Assembly (NCBI GenBank): GCA_043101605.1
Contig: JBICIG010000033.1
Span: 1 to 64,000, forward strand
Length of the DNA: 64,000 bases
From: JBICIG01 sp043101605
GTDB lineage: Bacteria > Planctomycetota > Phycisphaerae > Phycisphaerales > UBA1924
Reading direction: 5' to 3'
Shown piece by piece: positions 50,408 to 59,355 of this stretch. The stretch's first letter is position 1, and the number at the start of each line of letters is the position of its first letter. The notes below the pieces were generated by a model. The model was not told the DNA's origin and made no database searches. It saw nothing but the letters and a program-made list of their open reading frames with translations. The position numbers and the translations under genes are program-made.

Positions 50408-50973
50408 GACGACGGTTCCTCGAGCGAACGCTCTCTGAGCCGAAGCAGCGCCCGACTCAGCGCCGACTTGATGGTACCAAGAGGAACCCCGAGTTCCTCA
50501 CCAATTTGCCGAAGCGTCTGCCCCCCGAGATACGCCCGGACGACGACGGTCTGCTGCAGTTCCGGCAGAGCCGAGACCCGGCCCATCAGGGCCTCAAAAC
50601 GCTCGCTCTGCTCCATCCCAACCGATTCCGACGCCGCCTCGGCGCCCGCGGGGGGAGCTTCGTGGATCGAACTCGGGCGGAGCCTCGCCCGGCTCCGACG
50701 CAGCCGATCCACCAGGTGCCTCCGGGCGATCAGCATCACCCAGGTCACCAATGCCGCCCTCTTCGGGTCGTATCGGTCCGCGGTCCGCCAGAGGCGAATG
50801 AACACCTCCTGAACCGCGTCCTCGGCCTCGGCCCGGGTCGGCATGGCCTGATACGCCAATCGGTAAACAAGGGATCCAAACCGATCGTACAAATCCTGAA
50901 CAGCCTGCTCGTCGCCCGTCGCGACGCGCTGCATCAGGTCGAGATCGGCTTGGGGGTCCTTCGTTCCGCTCAC
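50404..50973 (-). CDS. ECF-family RNA polymerase sigma factor (SigK-like)
   Basis: A 189-residue ECF sigma factor. Region 2 is clear (LYDRFGSLVYRLAYQAM, AEDAVQEVFIRLWRTADRYD), with a linker at about 95-125. Region 4 carries the helix-turn-helix LRQIGEELGVPLGTIKSALS followed by RALLRLRE. It directs RNA polymerase to its own regulon, usually including its own operon. The GTG start and 4-nt coupling to the anti-sigma gene are typical of this group. The divergent prepilin-like gene at 51237 may share its control region. Confidence 0.93.
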   Translation of the reverse strand: MSGTKDPQADLDLMQRVATGDEQAVQDLYDRFGSLVYRLAYQAMPTRAEAEDAVQEVFIRLWRTADRYDPKRAALVTWVMLIARRHLVDRLRRSRARLRPSSIHEAPPAGAEAASESVGMEQSERFEALMGRVSALPELQQTVVVRAYLGGQTLRQIGEELGVPLGTIKSALSRALLRLRERSLEEPSS

Positions 50974-51236
50974 GGTCGGCTACCTGCTCCGGGCGGGTCG
51001 CTTCAATCAGCAAGCGACCGGCTCCCCTTCCCATACGCCAGACGGGGCTCTGAGGATCCCGGGCCCTCGCCGGAGCCGAGCAACCGGGCCCCGACCCCGT
51101 CCCAGCCAATGGAGCAATAGATGACCCAAAGATCCCCAATTGCGGACATACAACTTTGCTCTTGCTCCCGGATGTCCGGTCGATTATCGTACTATTGGAA
51201 TTTTGTCAGGGCGGATGTCGCAAGCGTGGAGGGCCT

Positions 51237-52034
51237 GTGACCGCGATCGCCCCAGATCGTGACAGATTGAATCGCCCAGCGGCTGGCCGCGGCGGGAATC
51301 GTGCGCGCACGCCGCGTCGCTCCCCCGGCTTCACGCTGACCGATGTCCTCGTCACGATGTCCGTGATCGCGCTGCTGATCGCGCTCACGCTCCCGGCGCT
51401 CGGCGGCGTCAAGGAAAACGCACGCCGCGCTGTTTGCCAGTCCAATCTCCGTCAGATCGGGCTCGGCATCGCCATGTACTCCACCGACTTCGACGACTCG
51501 CTCCCGCCGAGCGTCTTCGCCGTCGGCGGATCGCTCAACTACAGCGAGATGATGACGCTCCGTCTCGAGGACGGACCGGACGCCATGAATCCCTGGTCCG
51601 TTCGCGGCTGGGACGGCCTCGGCATTCTCTTCGGCGGCGATTACCTCACCGCGCCCAAGCTCTTCTATTGCCCTTCGCACCACGGCGACCACCCGTTCCG
51701 CCGATACGCGGATCGTTTTGATCCGACGCTCGCCAAGAACTTCAGCCAAGTCGTTGCCAACTACCACTACCGCGGCATCGGGCCCAATCGCGAACGCCAC
51801 CTCAGCGTCATCCGCCCCTCGGCGTCCTCCCTCGTGGCCGACGGCATGCGCACCGCCGACGACATCAACCACAAGGTCGGCACCAATGTCCTCCGTGCTG
51901 ATGTCTCGGTGAGTTGGTACGGCGACGGCGGGAAACTCGCCGCCGCCGTCCTGCTCGCATCCCAGCAGGGTGGCAGCGGCAGCGAGAATGGCCGTCCGTG
52001 GGATGTCCTCGATCGTCCGCTGGGCGACAACTGA
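51237..52034 (+). CDS. Prepilin-type secreted protein, second copy
   Basis: A 265-residue protein. The type IV prepilin site is GFTLTDVLVTMSVIALLIAL (near residue 32), with an Asp at the position normally Glu (+5), a rare substitution. The stalk continues LTLPALGGVKENARRAVCQS. The remainder contains LRQIGLGIAMYSTDFDDSLP and other strings shared with planctomycete prepilin-like proteins, but no H-X9-DG tail at the end. A GTG at 51237 with GGAGG five nt upstream was chosen over the earlier in-frame start at 51156. No assembly genes are close by. Confidence 0.85.
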   Translation: MTAIAPDRDRLNRPAAGRGGNRARTPRRSPGFTLTDVLVTMSVIALLIALTLPALGGVKENARRAVCQSNLRQIGLGIAMYSTDFDDSLPPSVFAVGGSLNYSEMMTLRLEDGPDAMNPWSVRGWDGLGILFGGDYLTAPKLFYCPSHHGDHPFRRYADRFDPTLAKNFSQVVANYHYRGIGPNRERHLSVIRPSASSLVADGMRTADDINHKVGTNVLRADVSVSWYGDGGKLAAAVLLASQQGGSGSENGRPWDVLDRPLGDN

Positions 52035-52165
52035 CCCCTGCCGCACCGCATCGGCCTCGGCCGGGCAGCCTCGCCCGCCGCCGCACGCATCTTTCGAACC
52101 CGTCTTCGTCCCCGCCATGCCCAATCGGTCAGGCCCGCGTCCGCCTCGGCGGATACAGTGTTGCC

Positions 52166-53179
52166 ATGACCGACACGAACCAATTCCGGGCGCCCGCAGC
52201 GGCGCGTTCGACCAGCCGCCGCAATCTCTTCGCGTGGGGGGCCTGCCTCGTGACCGTCGCCGTTTCCTCGCTGGCTTCCGCTCAGCTCGAACCTCAGCGC
52301 ATGTACTACGGCATCGACCGCAAGGTCCCGATGACCGTCCAGATCCCCGCCGGTGCCGAGGGCGAGGCCAAGATCCAACTCCTCCAGCCCGTCACCGCCT
52401 CGGTCAATGCCGAAGCGACCGTGACCGCCGGCGGCGTCGATCTCGCCGCCCTCTTCCCGCAGCTCTGGGAGACCCAGGAGCCCCGCCTTCAATACGCCCA
52501 GCTCGTCGTCGGCGGCGAGAAGGTCGGGCCCGCGGTCGTCCTTCAGCCCATGGTCTCGCCCGTCTACTTCTACGGCGGCCAGGGACGCCCCCAGGGCCGC
52601 CGTTTCGGCGACACCTACTCGGGCGTCCGCGCCTACATCGACATGAATGTCGTCATGAACACCAGCATGGGCGAGATCACCTTCCGCATGCGCCCGGACC
52701 AGGCCCCCAACACCGTCTTCAACTTCCTTCACCTCGCCGACAACGGCTACTACAAAGACATCATCTTCCACCGCATCATCGGCGAGCGCCCCGGGCGCCC
52801 GCCCTTCGTCGTCCAGGGCGGCGACCCCACGGGCACCGGCACCGGCGGCCCCGGCTTCTTCATCGATCTCGAGCCCAGCCAGCTTCCGCACGACTTCGGC
52901 GTGCTCTCCATGGCCCGCTCCGGCGAGCCCAACAGCAACGGCTCGCAGATCTTTATCTGCCTCAGCCGCGCCGCCACCCAGGGCCTCGACAACAGCTACA
53001 CCTCCTTCGCCCAGGCCATCTCCGGCGCCGAAGTCATCAAGAACCTCGGCAGCGTCGAGACCGGCGAGGGCGATCGCCCCGTCGATCCGCCCAGCATCCT
53101 CACCATGAAGCTCGTCCCCGCGGCGCCCTACGGCACCGGTCCCGACGCCGTCGACGCCCCCGGCACCGACGGCCCGTAA
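52166..53179 (+). CDS. Secreted cyclophilin-type peptidyl-prolyl isomerase
   Basis: A 337-residue protein. A signal peptide (LFAWGACLVTVAVSSLASAQ, cleavage near residue 40) is followed by an N-terminal beta-rich domain of about 115 residues (YGIDRKVPMTVQIPAGAEGE). A cyclophilin domain (about 155-320) is recognisable by FHRIIGERPGRPPFVVQGGD (R, F and Q of the active site) and SMARSGEPNSNGSQIFICLS. The canonical Trp/His near LDGKHTVFG is replaced by LDNSYTSFAQAISG. It would accelerate proline isomerisation during folding of envelope proteins. It follows the prepilin-like gene by 131 nt, same strand. Confidence 0.9.
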   Translation: MTDTNQFRAPAAARSTSRRNLFAWGACLVTVAVSSLASAQLEPQRMYYGIDRKVPMTVQIPAGAEGEAKIQLLQPVTASVNAEATVTAGGVDLAALFPQLWETQEPRLQYAQLVVGGEKVGPAVVLQPMVSPVYFYGGQGRPQGRRFGDTYSGVRAYIDMNVVMNTSMGEITFRMRPDQAPNTVFNFLHLADNGYYKDIIFHRIIGERPGRPPFVVQGGDPTGTGTGGPGFFIDLEPSQLPHDFGVLSMARSGEPNSNGSQIFICLSRAATQGLDNSYTSFAQAISGAEVIKNLGSVETGEGDRPVDPPSILTMKLVPAAPYGTGPDAVDAPGTDGP

Positions 53180-53231
53180 CCCGAAGCGGTCGCGCGCCGA
53201 GCGCTGCAGGCTCCGCGGCGACTCGCCAGGC

Positions 53232-54194
53232 TCAGAACCGGAAGCTCAGGTCGAGCGAGATGAACGGCGCCGCGTCCCCGTTGGCATCGGCGATCTCATC
53301 GCCCGAGCCGTCGAGCACCTCGAGCCGCTGCCAAACATGCGCCCCGCCCCGCGCGACGATCTCGATCCGTCGGCTCGGGCGGTAGATCACACCCGCCGCC
53401 ACCGGCACGCGGTCGTGGCGCACCACGCCGTCAGGCAGCGGGTTGTCATCCGAGAGCCGGTAGTCATCGCTCCGCCAGCCGCCCGCGAGCGTCAGCGTGA
53501 CCTCTTCGGTCAACTCGTAGCGCACCTCGATGCCCGCCCCGCCCGACGCGCCGCCGGTGGTCACCGTCCACCCGTCGGCGACGATCCAGTCGATCGCGAC
53601 GATCGGCACGACCAGCGCGTCGTCCTCCAACCGCGTACGCGCGATTACCCCCGCGCCGAGCCGCAGGTTGGGCGTGATCTGGTTCGAGACCACCACCAGC
53701 CCGCCGTAGGTCAGGCTGTCGCCAAAGTCCGCGCCGGATTCCCCCGCCGCATCGACCGAGCCCCGCACCAGCACCGACCACGCATCATCGATCTGCGAGA
53801 TCCACGCCAGCCCGACCCCCGAGTCGTAGGTCTCCTCGAGCAGCCCATCAGAATCTCCCGGGATCAGCGCCGTGCCGCTCAGGTCGTAGAACGAGAACTC
53901 GTTGTTGAAGCTCGCGATCAAACGGTTGCGGTCATCGATCGCGCCGGAGACCGCGACATCGGCACCCAGCCGCGTCACGCTCAGGTCGCCCCCGCCGTCG
54001 AGCCCCGACGGAAAGGCGTACACGCTGCGGCCGGTGATGCTCACGCCCAGTCGGCTGCGGGCCGCGACCCGCTCGCCCTCATCGGTGATCAGCGTGCCGT
54101 CGGGCTCGCCCCCGCCCTGTGCGGGCTGGGCGGACGCCATCCCTGCGCTCACCAGGAGCATCATCGTCGCGTGGCGCATCGTCTTTCGCATCAT
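53232..54194 (-). CDS. Outer-membrane beta-barrel protein, DUF6268-like
   Basis: A 320-residue protein with a signal peptide (MRHATMMLLVSAGMASA). The rest is rich in alternating hydrophobic/polar strands (RLIASFNNEFSFYDLSG, NLRLGAGVIARTRLEDDA, EIVARGGAHVWQRLEV). It ends in a Phe-terminated strand (ISLDLSFRF), as expected of an outer-membrane barrel recognised by BamA. The family is commonly of unknown role in planctomycetes. It is convergent with the cyclophilin gene (52 nt apart). Confidence 0.78.
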   Translation of the reverse strand: MMRKTMRHATMMLLVSAGMASAQPAQGGGEPDGTLITDEGERVAARSRLGVSITGRSVYAFPSGLDGGGDLSVTRLGADVAVSGAIDDRNRLIASFNNEFSFYDLSGTALIPGDSDGLLEETYDSGVGLAWISQIDDAWSVLVRGSVDAAGESGADFGDSLTYGGLVVVSNQITPNLRLGAGVIARTRLEDDALVVPIVAIDWIVADGWTVTTGGASGGAGIEVRYELTEEVTLTLAGGWRSDDYRLSDDNPLPDGVVRHDRVPVAAGVIYRPSRRIEIVARGGAHVWQRLEVLDGSGDEIADANGDAAPFISLDLSFRF

Positions 54195-54312
54195 GGTCGG
54201 CTCCGGCTGGGAAGATCACGGCGGTGGCTCCGCCGCCGTTCGTCCGCCGAGAGCCTACCGATTCAGCGCCCCACGCAACCAGCTCGCGCCGATTCCCTCT
54301 CCCGCTGGTCGC

Positions 54313-55584
54313 TCACGGCTGGGGGAACAGCCGCTCCAGCTCCGAAACCGGGCCGACGTGGCGTTCGAACGCCCGCCGATGCTCGCTCGGCGTGGTGGGG
54401 GGGGATGATCCGTGCGTCAGGTCGTCGAGATACCGCCGCAGGTCCTCACGCCGCTGCGTCGCCAGCACCGTGAAGAGCACATAGCTCTGCGCGTACACGC
54501 TCTGCACCGCGTGGTCGCCCTCGGGCACGCTCGTCAGCCCGATCATGTCCTCCCACGCGATCAGCTTGTCGGCGTGCTTGAGATCCAGGTACGAACGCTC
54601 GCGATCCTCCGACGCATGGAAGGGCCCGAACGCGCGGTCCGGCTGATCGGTCTCGAACGCCAGGCTCAGACCCTCGCTCACCCAGATCGGGTAGCTCCGG
54701 TCGCCCCGCTGCACGCCGCAGTTGAAGCTCAGCAGGTGCACCGTCTCATGAACGATCTTCGCGACCGCGAACGACTCCGCTTGCGCCTCGATCGACGCCC
54801 GCCGCTCGAGCAGCAGCGTGCGATCGGGCTCGGCCGAAGGGCGGATGGTCCCCGCCAGCCCCCGCGTCGTGGTCCGCCCGGTCACGCCCCGACGCGACGG
54901 CTCGCGCGACTCCACCTCGTCGTCGATCCGCCGCAGCGCCTGCGCCACCGCCGGCGAGGTCCGGTCGTCGTAGAACACCACGCGATTGCCCGAGAGCGTG
55001 TAGTACCCCGCCACCCACGGAGACTCCACGCCGTCCACCTCCGCCGCGAACTCCCGGTAGTCCGCGTGATCGCGGAAGAGAATGCCCACGAGCTTCTCTT
55101 CGTGCGGCACGACGCCCAGCCCGAGCGCCTGCGCCTGCCGCATGAACTCGCGCCGCGTGTGCTCCATGATCCGCAGCCGACCGTGCGCCCACGAGGGCTT
55201 CCCGTCGCTGAGCACGACGAAGTGGTCCGACTCGAACCGCGCGAACCCGGGCCCGAGCCGCGCCAAGAGCTCGGCGAGCCGCGCCTCGTTGCTCTGCAGT
55301 TCGTAGCCCCGGAACCGGTGCAACTGTTCGAGCGCGATCGTCGCGTGGATGCGCGTCCCGGTACCCCCGATCGCGATTCGATAGAGCGCGTCGGCCTCGC
55401 GGAGCCGACCGGCCCGCACCGCGTCGTGCCCCTTGCGCAACGCAAACTCCGGGTCGGTCTCGCGCAGCGCCGCATCGCGCGCCCGCACCGCCTCGCGAAG
55501 CTGGAGCTGCTGAACCAGCAGCGTTGTCAGCGCCAGCGCCATCACCAGCCAGATGCGCGGCAGGCTTCTCGGTCGTGCCGACAT
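54313..55584 (-). CDS. Membrane-anchored DUF1570-like putative metalloprotease (gluzincin)
   Basis: A 423-residue protein. An N-terminal helix (IWLVMALALTTLLVQQLQLR) is followed by a helical repeat region (about 45-120). A C-terminal zinc protease-like domain has HETVH at 279-283 (HExxH) and a downstream Glu in WVSEGLSLAF (E304), which suits a gluzincin fold. DUF1570 proteins are abundant in planctomycetes and are usually of unknown substrate. One of the four ACGT sites lies here (54356-54359). It shares an orientation with the barrel-protein gene and is divergent from the sulfotransferase gene. Confidence 0.8.
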   Translation of the reverse strand: MSARPRSLPRIWLVMALALTTLLVQQLQLREAVRARDAALRETDPEFALRKGHDAVRAGRLREADALYRIAIGGTGTRIHATIALEQLHRFRGYELQSNEARLAELLARLGPGFARFESDHFVVLSDGKPSWAHGRLRIMEHTRREFMRQAQALGLGVVPHEEKLVGILFRDHADYREFAAEVDGVESPWVAGYYTLSGNRVVFYDDRTSPAVAQALRRIDDEVESREPSRRGVTGRTTTRGLAGTIRPSAEPDRTLLLERRASIEAQAESFAVAKIVHETVHLLSFNCGVQRGDRSYPIWVSEGLSLAFETDQPDRAFGPFHASEDRERSYLDLKHADKLIAWEDMIGLTSVPEGDHAVQSVYAQSYVLFTVLATQRREDLRRYLDDLTHGSSPPTTPSEHRRAFERHVGPVSELERLFPQP

Positions 55585-55740
55585 GGGTCTCCCTCCCGAC
55601 GACCCTCATCGACCTCACCCCGCCCCCCGCACGCATCCGACGCCGCCCCCGACCGCCAACCCCGGGGCGTCTCGGGGGCGTGCACCGGTCGCGCCGCCGG
55701 ATGCCCCCGGTTCTGGGACGCTCGGCTCTACACTCCGCCC

Positions 55741-56493
55741 ATGCCAGACCCCGCGCTCCGGATCGCCATGTGGTCCGGGCCCCGCAACATCTCGACCGCC
55801 ATGATGCGTTCGTGGTCCAGCCGACTCGACACCGTCGTCGTCGACGAGCCCTTCTACGCCCGCTATCGCGCGCTGACCGGCATCGACCACCCCGGCCGCG
55901 ACGAGACCCTCGCCGCGCAGCCCACCGACTTCGACACCGTCCGCGAATCACTCTTCGCCCCGCTCCCCCCGGGCAAGTCGGTCTTCTATCAGAAGCACAT
56001 GGCCCACCATCTTGTCCGCGACGACGACTTCGCCGGGCTCGACGGCCTGACCCATTGCTTCCTCATCCGCGACCCGCGCGAGATGATCCTCTCGTTCACC
56101 AAGGTCATCGAGACCCCGACTGCCGACGATCTCGGGCTCCCCCAGCAGGTCCGGCTGTTCGAGCGCGTGCGAGCCCAGACCGGCCGCATCCCCCCCGTGC
56201 TCGACGCAAAGGATGTCCTGCTCGATCCCGAAGCCATGCTGCACGCCCTGTGCGCCCGGCTCGGTCTCGCGTTCGATCCGGCGATGCTGTCGTGGCCCGC
56301 CGGGCCCCACCCGGCCGACGGCGTCTGGGCCAGGTACTGGTACGACTCCGTTCAGAGTTCCACCGGCTTCGCCCCGCACCGCGAACGCACCGGCGACATC
56401 CCCGATCGCCTCCGACCCGTGCTCGATCAGTGCAACGACCTGTACGCCCGGCTCCTGCCGCACCGCTTCACCGCCACTGCCGAGGAACACTGA
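55741..56493 (+). CDS. Sulfotransferase-like P-loop protein
   Basis: A 250-residue protein. It starts with a P-loop-like phosphosulfate-binding strand (MWSGPRNISTAMMRSWSSRL, residues 10-29) and has a second nucleotide-binding string FLIRDPREMILSFTKVIETP. These match small bacterial sulfotransferase-family proteins. The stop codon shares its last base with the start of the class IV aminotransferase gene, so they are tightly coupled. As I recall, plant branched-chain aminotransferase-like proteins fuse a domain of this kind to a class IV aminotransferase, which suggests a conserved partnership. The acceptor substrate is unknown. Confidence 0.83.
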   Translation: MPDPALRIAMWSGPRNISTAMMRSWSSRLDTVVVDEPFYARYRALTGIDHPGRDETLAAQPTDFDTVRESLFAPLPPGKSVFYQKHMAHHLVRDDDFAGLDGLTHCFLIRDPREMILSFTKVIETPTADDLGLPQQVRLFERVRAQTGRIPPVLDAKDVLLDPEAMLHALCARLGLAFDPAMLSWPAGPHPADGVWARYWYDSVQSSTGFAPHRERTGDIPDRLRPVLDQCNDLYARLLPHRFTATAEEH

Positions 56494-57410
56494 TGCTCCA
56501 ACGCTTCAACGAGAAGAACGCCGACCTGCTCGTCAACATCAACGGCGACCTCGTCCATCGCGACCGCGCCGGCATCAGCCCCTTCGACTCGGCCGTGCAG
56601 GGCGGCGACGCGGTCTGGGAAGGCCTCCGCCTCTACCACGGCCGCATCTTCCGCCTCGAGCAGCACCTCGATCGCCTGATCTCCAGCGCCAAGGCCCTCG
56701 CGTTCGCCGACATTCCTTCCAAGGAATCCATCACCGACGCCATCCGCGCAACGCTCGCGGCCAACAACATGACCGACGGCGTCCACATCCGCCTCACGCT
56801 CACCCGCGGCGTCAAGATCACCAGCGGCATGGACCCGCGCCTCAACCAGTCCGGCCCGACCCTCATCGTCCTCGCCGAGCACAAGCCCCCGGTCTACGAC
56901 GACGCGATGGCCGGCAACGGGCTCACCCTCGCGACCTCCAGCATCCGCCGCTTCGCCCCGGATCAGATGGACCCCAAGATCCATCACTGCAACCTCATCC
57001 AGTCGATCCTCGCGAAGATCGAGGCCAACGCCGCCGGCGCCGACGACGCCCTCATGCTCGATCAGCGAGGCTTCATCGCCGAGACCAACGCGACGCATGT
57101 CTTCATGGTCACGCGCGGCGTCGTCGAGACCTCGCGCCTCGTCGCCTGCCCCGAGGGCGTCACCCGCGACGCTGTCCTGGAGATCTGCCGCCAGCACAGC
57201 ATCCCCCACGCCGAGCGGGATCTCTCCCTCACCGAGCTCTACCGCGCCGACGAGGTCTTCTGCACCGGCACCATGGGCGAGCTCGCGTGGGTCGGAACCG
57301 TCGACGGCCGCCGCATCGGTTCCGGTCGTCGCGGCCCGATGACCGAGCGACTCGCGGCCCACTTCCGCGAGCTCACCGCGACCGAGGGCACTCGCCTCGT
57401 CGACGCCTGA
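56493..57410 (+). CDS. Class IV PLP-dependent aminotransferase (branched-chain/D-amino acid/ADC-lyase type)
   Basis: A 305-residue fold-type IV enzyme. Seen are the N-terminal VQGGDAVWEGLRLYHGRIFR, the PLP-lysine region MDPKIHHCNL with K162 as the likely Schiff-base lysine, the Glu of FIAETNATHVF that binds the PLP ring nitrogen, and the phosphate-binding EVFCTGTMGELAWV. These are shared by branched-chain aminotransferase, D-amino acid aminotransferase and aminodeoxychorismate lyase. Substrate choice cannot be made by eye. It starts within the stop codon of the sulfotransferase-like gene. Confidence 0.9.
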   Translation: MLQRFNEKNADLLVNINGDLVHRDRAGISPFDSAVQGGDAVWEGLRLYHGRIFRLEQHLDRLISSAKALAFADIPSKESITDAIRATLAANNMTDGVHIRLTLTRGVKITSGMDPRLNQSGPTLIVLAEHKPPVYDDAMAGNGLTLATSSIRRFAPDQMDPKIHHCNLIQSILAKIEANAAGADDALMLDQRGFIAETNATHVFMVTRGVVETSRLVACPEGVTRDAVLEICRQHSIPHAERDLSLTELYRADEVFCTGTMGELAWVGTVDGRRIGSGRRGPMTERLAAHFRELTATEGTRLVDA

Positions 57411-57565
57411 CCGCCCCGTCTCCAGCGCCGCGACTATTTCTGCCCGATCCGCGTGAGCCACGCTCGGCCGCGTCGCTGTGTCTCCGTGGCAACACACCCG
57501 CCCGCTGGCCCAACGGGGGCCGCCGCCCCGGGCGGATCCGAATCAGCACTCCACGGAGAATCGAG

Positions 57566-59245
57566 ATGAACACCAAGTCCAGAATCGCCCTCACCCTCAC
57601 CGCCCTCGCCGGGCTGGCCGTCAGCCACGCCCAGGCGCAGCGCTTCCAGGCCGTATACGGCACGCAGCGCGACGAAACCGTCTACGACATCGAGGAGACC
57701 TTCGACGGCGGGTATGTCACCGCCGGCAGCCGCACAGGCATCTTCGACCCCGCCGGCGCCGATCCCTCCGACTACTACATCGTCAAGCACCGCAAGGACG
57801 GCACCATCGAATGGGCCCACCAGTTCGGCGGCCCCGGCACCGACATCGCTTACTCCATCCACCAGACCCACGACGGCGGCTACATCGTCGCCGGCCAGAC
57901 CGACAGCACCGGGCCGGTCTTCGGGCTCGGGCTCGTCCGCCTCGATCCCGCCGGCTTCCCCATCTGGTCCCACGCCTACACCTCCGATGTCTTCGGCGAG
58001 ATCAAGAACCCCGCCGGCGACGGCGTGCCCGCCCAGGTCGCCGTTCGCCAGTCCGAACTCACCGGCGACTTCCTCGTCGTCTCCAACATCACCACCACCG
58101 CAGGCGGACAACTCGGCATGTACCTCCGAACCGATCCGGGCGGCGGGCTCATCGTCCACCGCGCCTACATGGACGCCTTCGATGGCCCCCTCACGCGCAT
58201 GGGCTTCAGCGACATCAAGGAACTCCCCGGCGGCGACATCCTCATCTCCGGCTTCTACTCCGATGACGGCGACACCGGCGTCACCGATGTCGACGCACTC
58301 GCCCTCCGCACCGGGCCCTTCGGCGGCATCCTCTGGTCCAACCGCTACGAGGACTTTGAGCCCTTCACCCCCGAAGTCTCCTACGGGCACGACCTCGGGC
58401 CCAACGGCGATATCGCCGTCCTCGGCGTCGCCGTCGGCTCGCTCCCCGCCGGCATGCCCGTCGACACCGACCACCGCTGGATCCGCACCGCCACCGGCGC
58501 GCTCATCGATGCCCGCCGCGTCCGCGACTTCCATCCCTCCTTCTCGGCCACGCGGGTCGACAACGAACTCCGCGTCATCACCGCCGGCGATCGCCGATTC
58601 GCCGCCGCCGGCTTCGGCCCCGCCGCCGCGATGATGCACGACGCCGCCTTCGCCATGATCCTCCTCGGCGAGTACGGCCCGCTGACCATGACCCCCGACC
58701 GCGCCGAGGCCGTCGCCTGGACCCCGCTTTCCTGCGGGTTCATCCTCGGCGGCATCAAGTCCCTCGGCGTCGGTGGCGGCGGCATCGGCGGGCTCGACCA
58801 GCACCTCGTCAAGGCCAACGACGCCGGCGAGTCGGGCTGCCTCGAACTCCTCCTCCCGCCGCAGGACTTCCGCCCCGAACTCCGCTTCCAGCAGGTCCTC
58901 CTCGAGCCCGTCCCGTTCTTTGAGCAGATCCCCTGGGGCTTCTTCGAGCCGATCGACTCCCGCGAGCGCTTCCTCTGCTTCGATGACGACTGCGACCCCG
59001 CTTGCCCCGCCGACCTGACCGGCTCTTCGGACCCCAACGACCCGACCTACGGCATCCCCGACGGCGACGCGGACGGCGACGACTTCTTCTTCTACCTCGA
59101 CGCCTTCTCCAACGGCGTCCTGGCGATCTGCGATATCACCGGATCGTCCGATCCCAACGACCCGACCTACGGCTCGCCCGACGGCGACTGCGACGGCGAC
59201 GACTTCTTCGTCTACCTCGACCTCTTCGCCGCCGGCTGCCCGTAA
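57566..59245 (+). CDS. Secreted repeat protein with GC-type dockerin-like C-terminal anchor
   Basis: A 559-residue protein with a signal peptide (IALTLTALAGLAVSHAQAQ). The body carries propeller-like segments with the motif DGGYVTAGS or DGGYIVAGQT (residues about 48-115). The C-terminus has two near-identical dockerin-like units: TGSSDPNDPTYGIPDGDADG plus DDFFFYLDAF, and TGSSDPNDPTYGSPDGDCDG plus DDFFVYLDLF. The protein ends AAGCP. Asp-rich loops of this sort bind calcium. The terminal Gly-Cys-Pro tail is the mark of the GC-type dockerin-anchored proteins I know from Phycisphaerae. It is probably displayed on the cell surface. An ATG with a GGAG site lies at 57566. Confidence 0.85.
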   Translation: MNTKSRIALTLTALAGLAVSHAQAQRFQAVYGTQRDETVYDIEETFDGGYVTAGSRTGIFDPAGADPSDYYIVKHRKDGTIEWAHQFGGPGTDIAYSIHQTHDGGYIVAGQTDSTGPVFGLGLVRLDPAGFPIWSHAYTSDVFGEIKNPAGDGVPAQVAVRQSELTGDFLVVSNITTTAGGQLGMYLRTDPGGGLIVHRAYMDAFDGPLTRMGFSDIKELPGGDILISGFYSDDGDTGVTDVDALALRTGPFGGILWSNRYEDFEPFTPEVSYGHDLGPNGDIAVLGVAVGSLPAGMPVDTDHRWIRTATGALIDARRVRDFHPSFSATRVDNELRVITAGDRRFAAAGFGPAAAMMHDAAFAMILLGEYGPLTMTPDRAEAVAWTPLSCGFILGGIKSLGVGGGGIGGLDQHLVKANDAGESGCLELLLPPQDFRPELRFQQVLLEPVPFFEQIPWGFFEPIDSRERFLCFDDDCDPACPADLTGSSDPNDPTYGIPDGDADGDDFFFYLDAFSNGVLAICDITGSSDPNDPTYGSPDGDCDGDDFFVYLDLFAAGCP

Positions 59246-59286
59246 CCAACCACCCGGGCACGCCCGCGCACATCATGCAGAACAGG

Positions 59287-59319
59287 GAAGGGGGCACGGC
59301 ATCCGTCCGTGCCCCCTTC
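59287..59319. terminator. Bidirectional terminator between convergent genes
   Basis: A 13-bp perfect stem (59287-59299 pairing with 59307-59319; left arm GAAGGGGGCACGG) has a 7-nt loop. It lies between the dockerin-tailed gene (+) and the SOUL gene (-), about 40 nt from each stop. On the plus strand the right arm is followed by TTCAC; a second short U-rich run is absent, so efficiency is uncertain. Confidence 0.65.
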
Positions 59320-59355
59320 TTCACATGGGGATACCAACGTGCCCGCGATCGAGCG

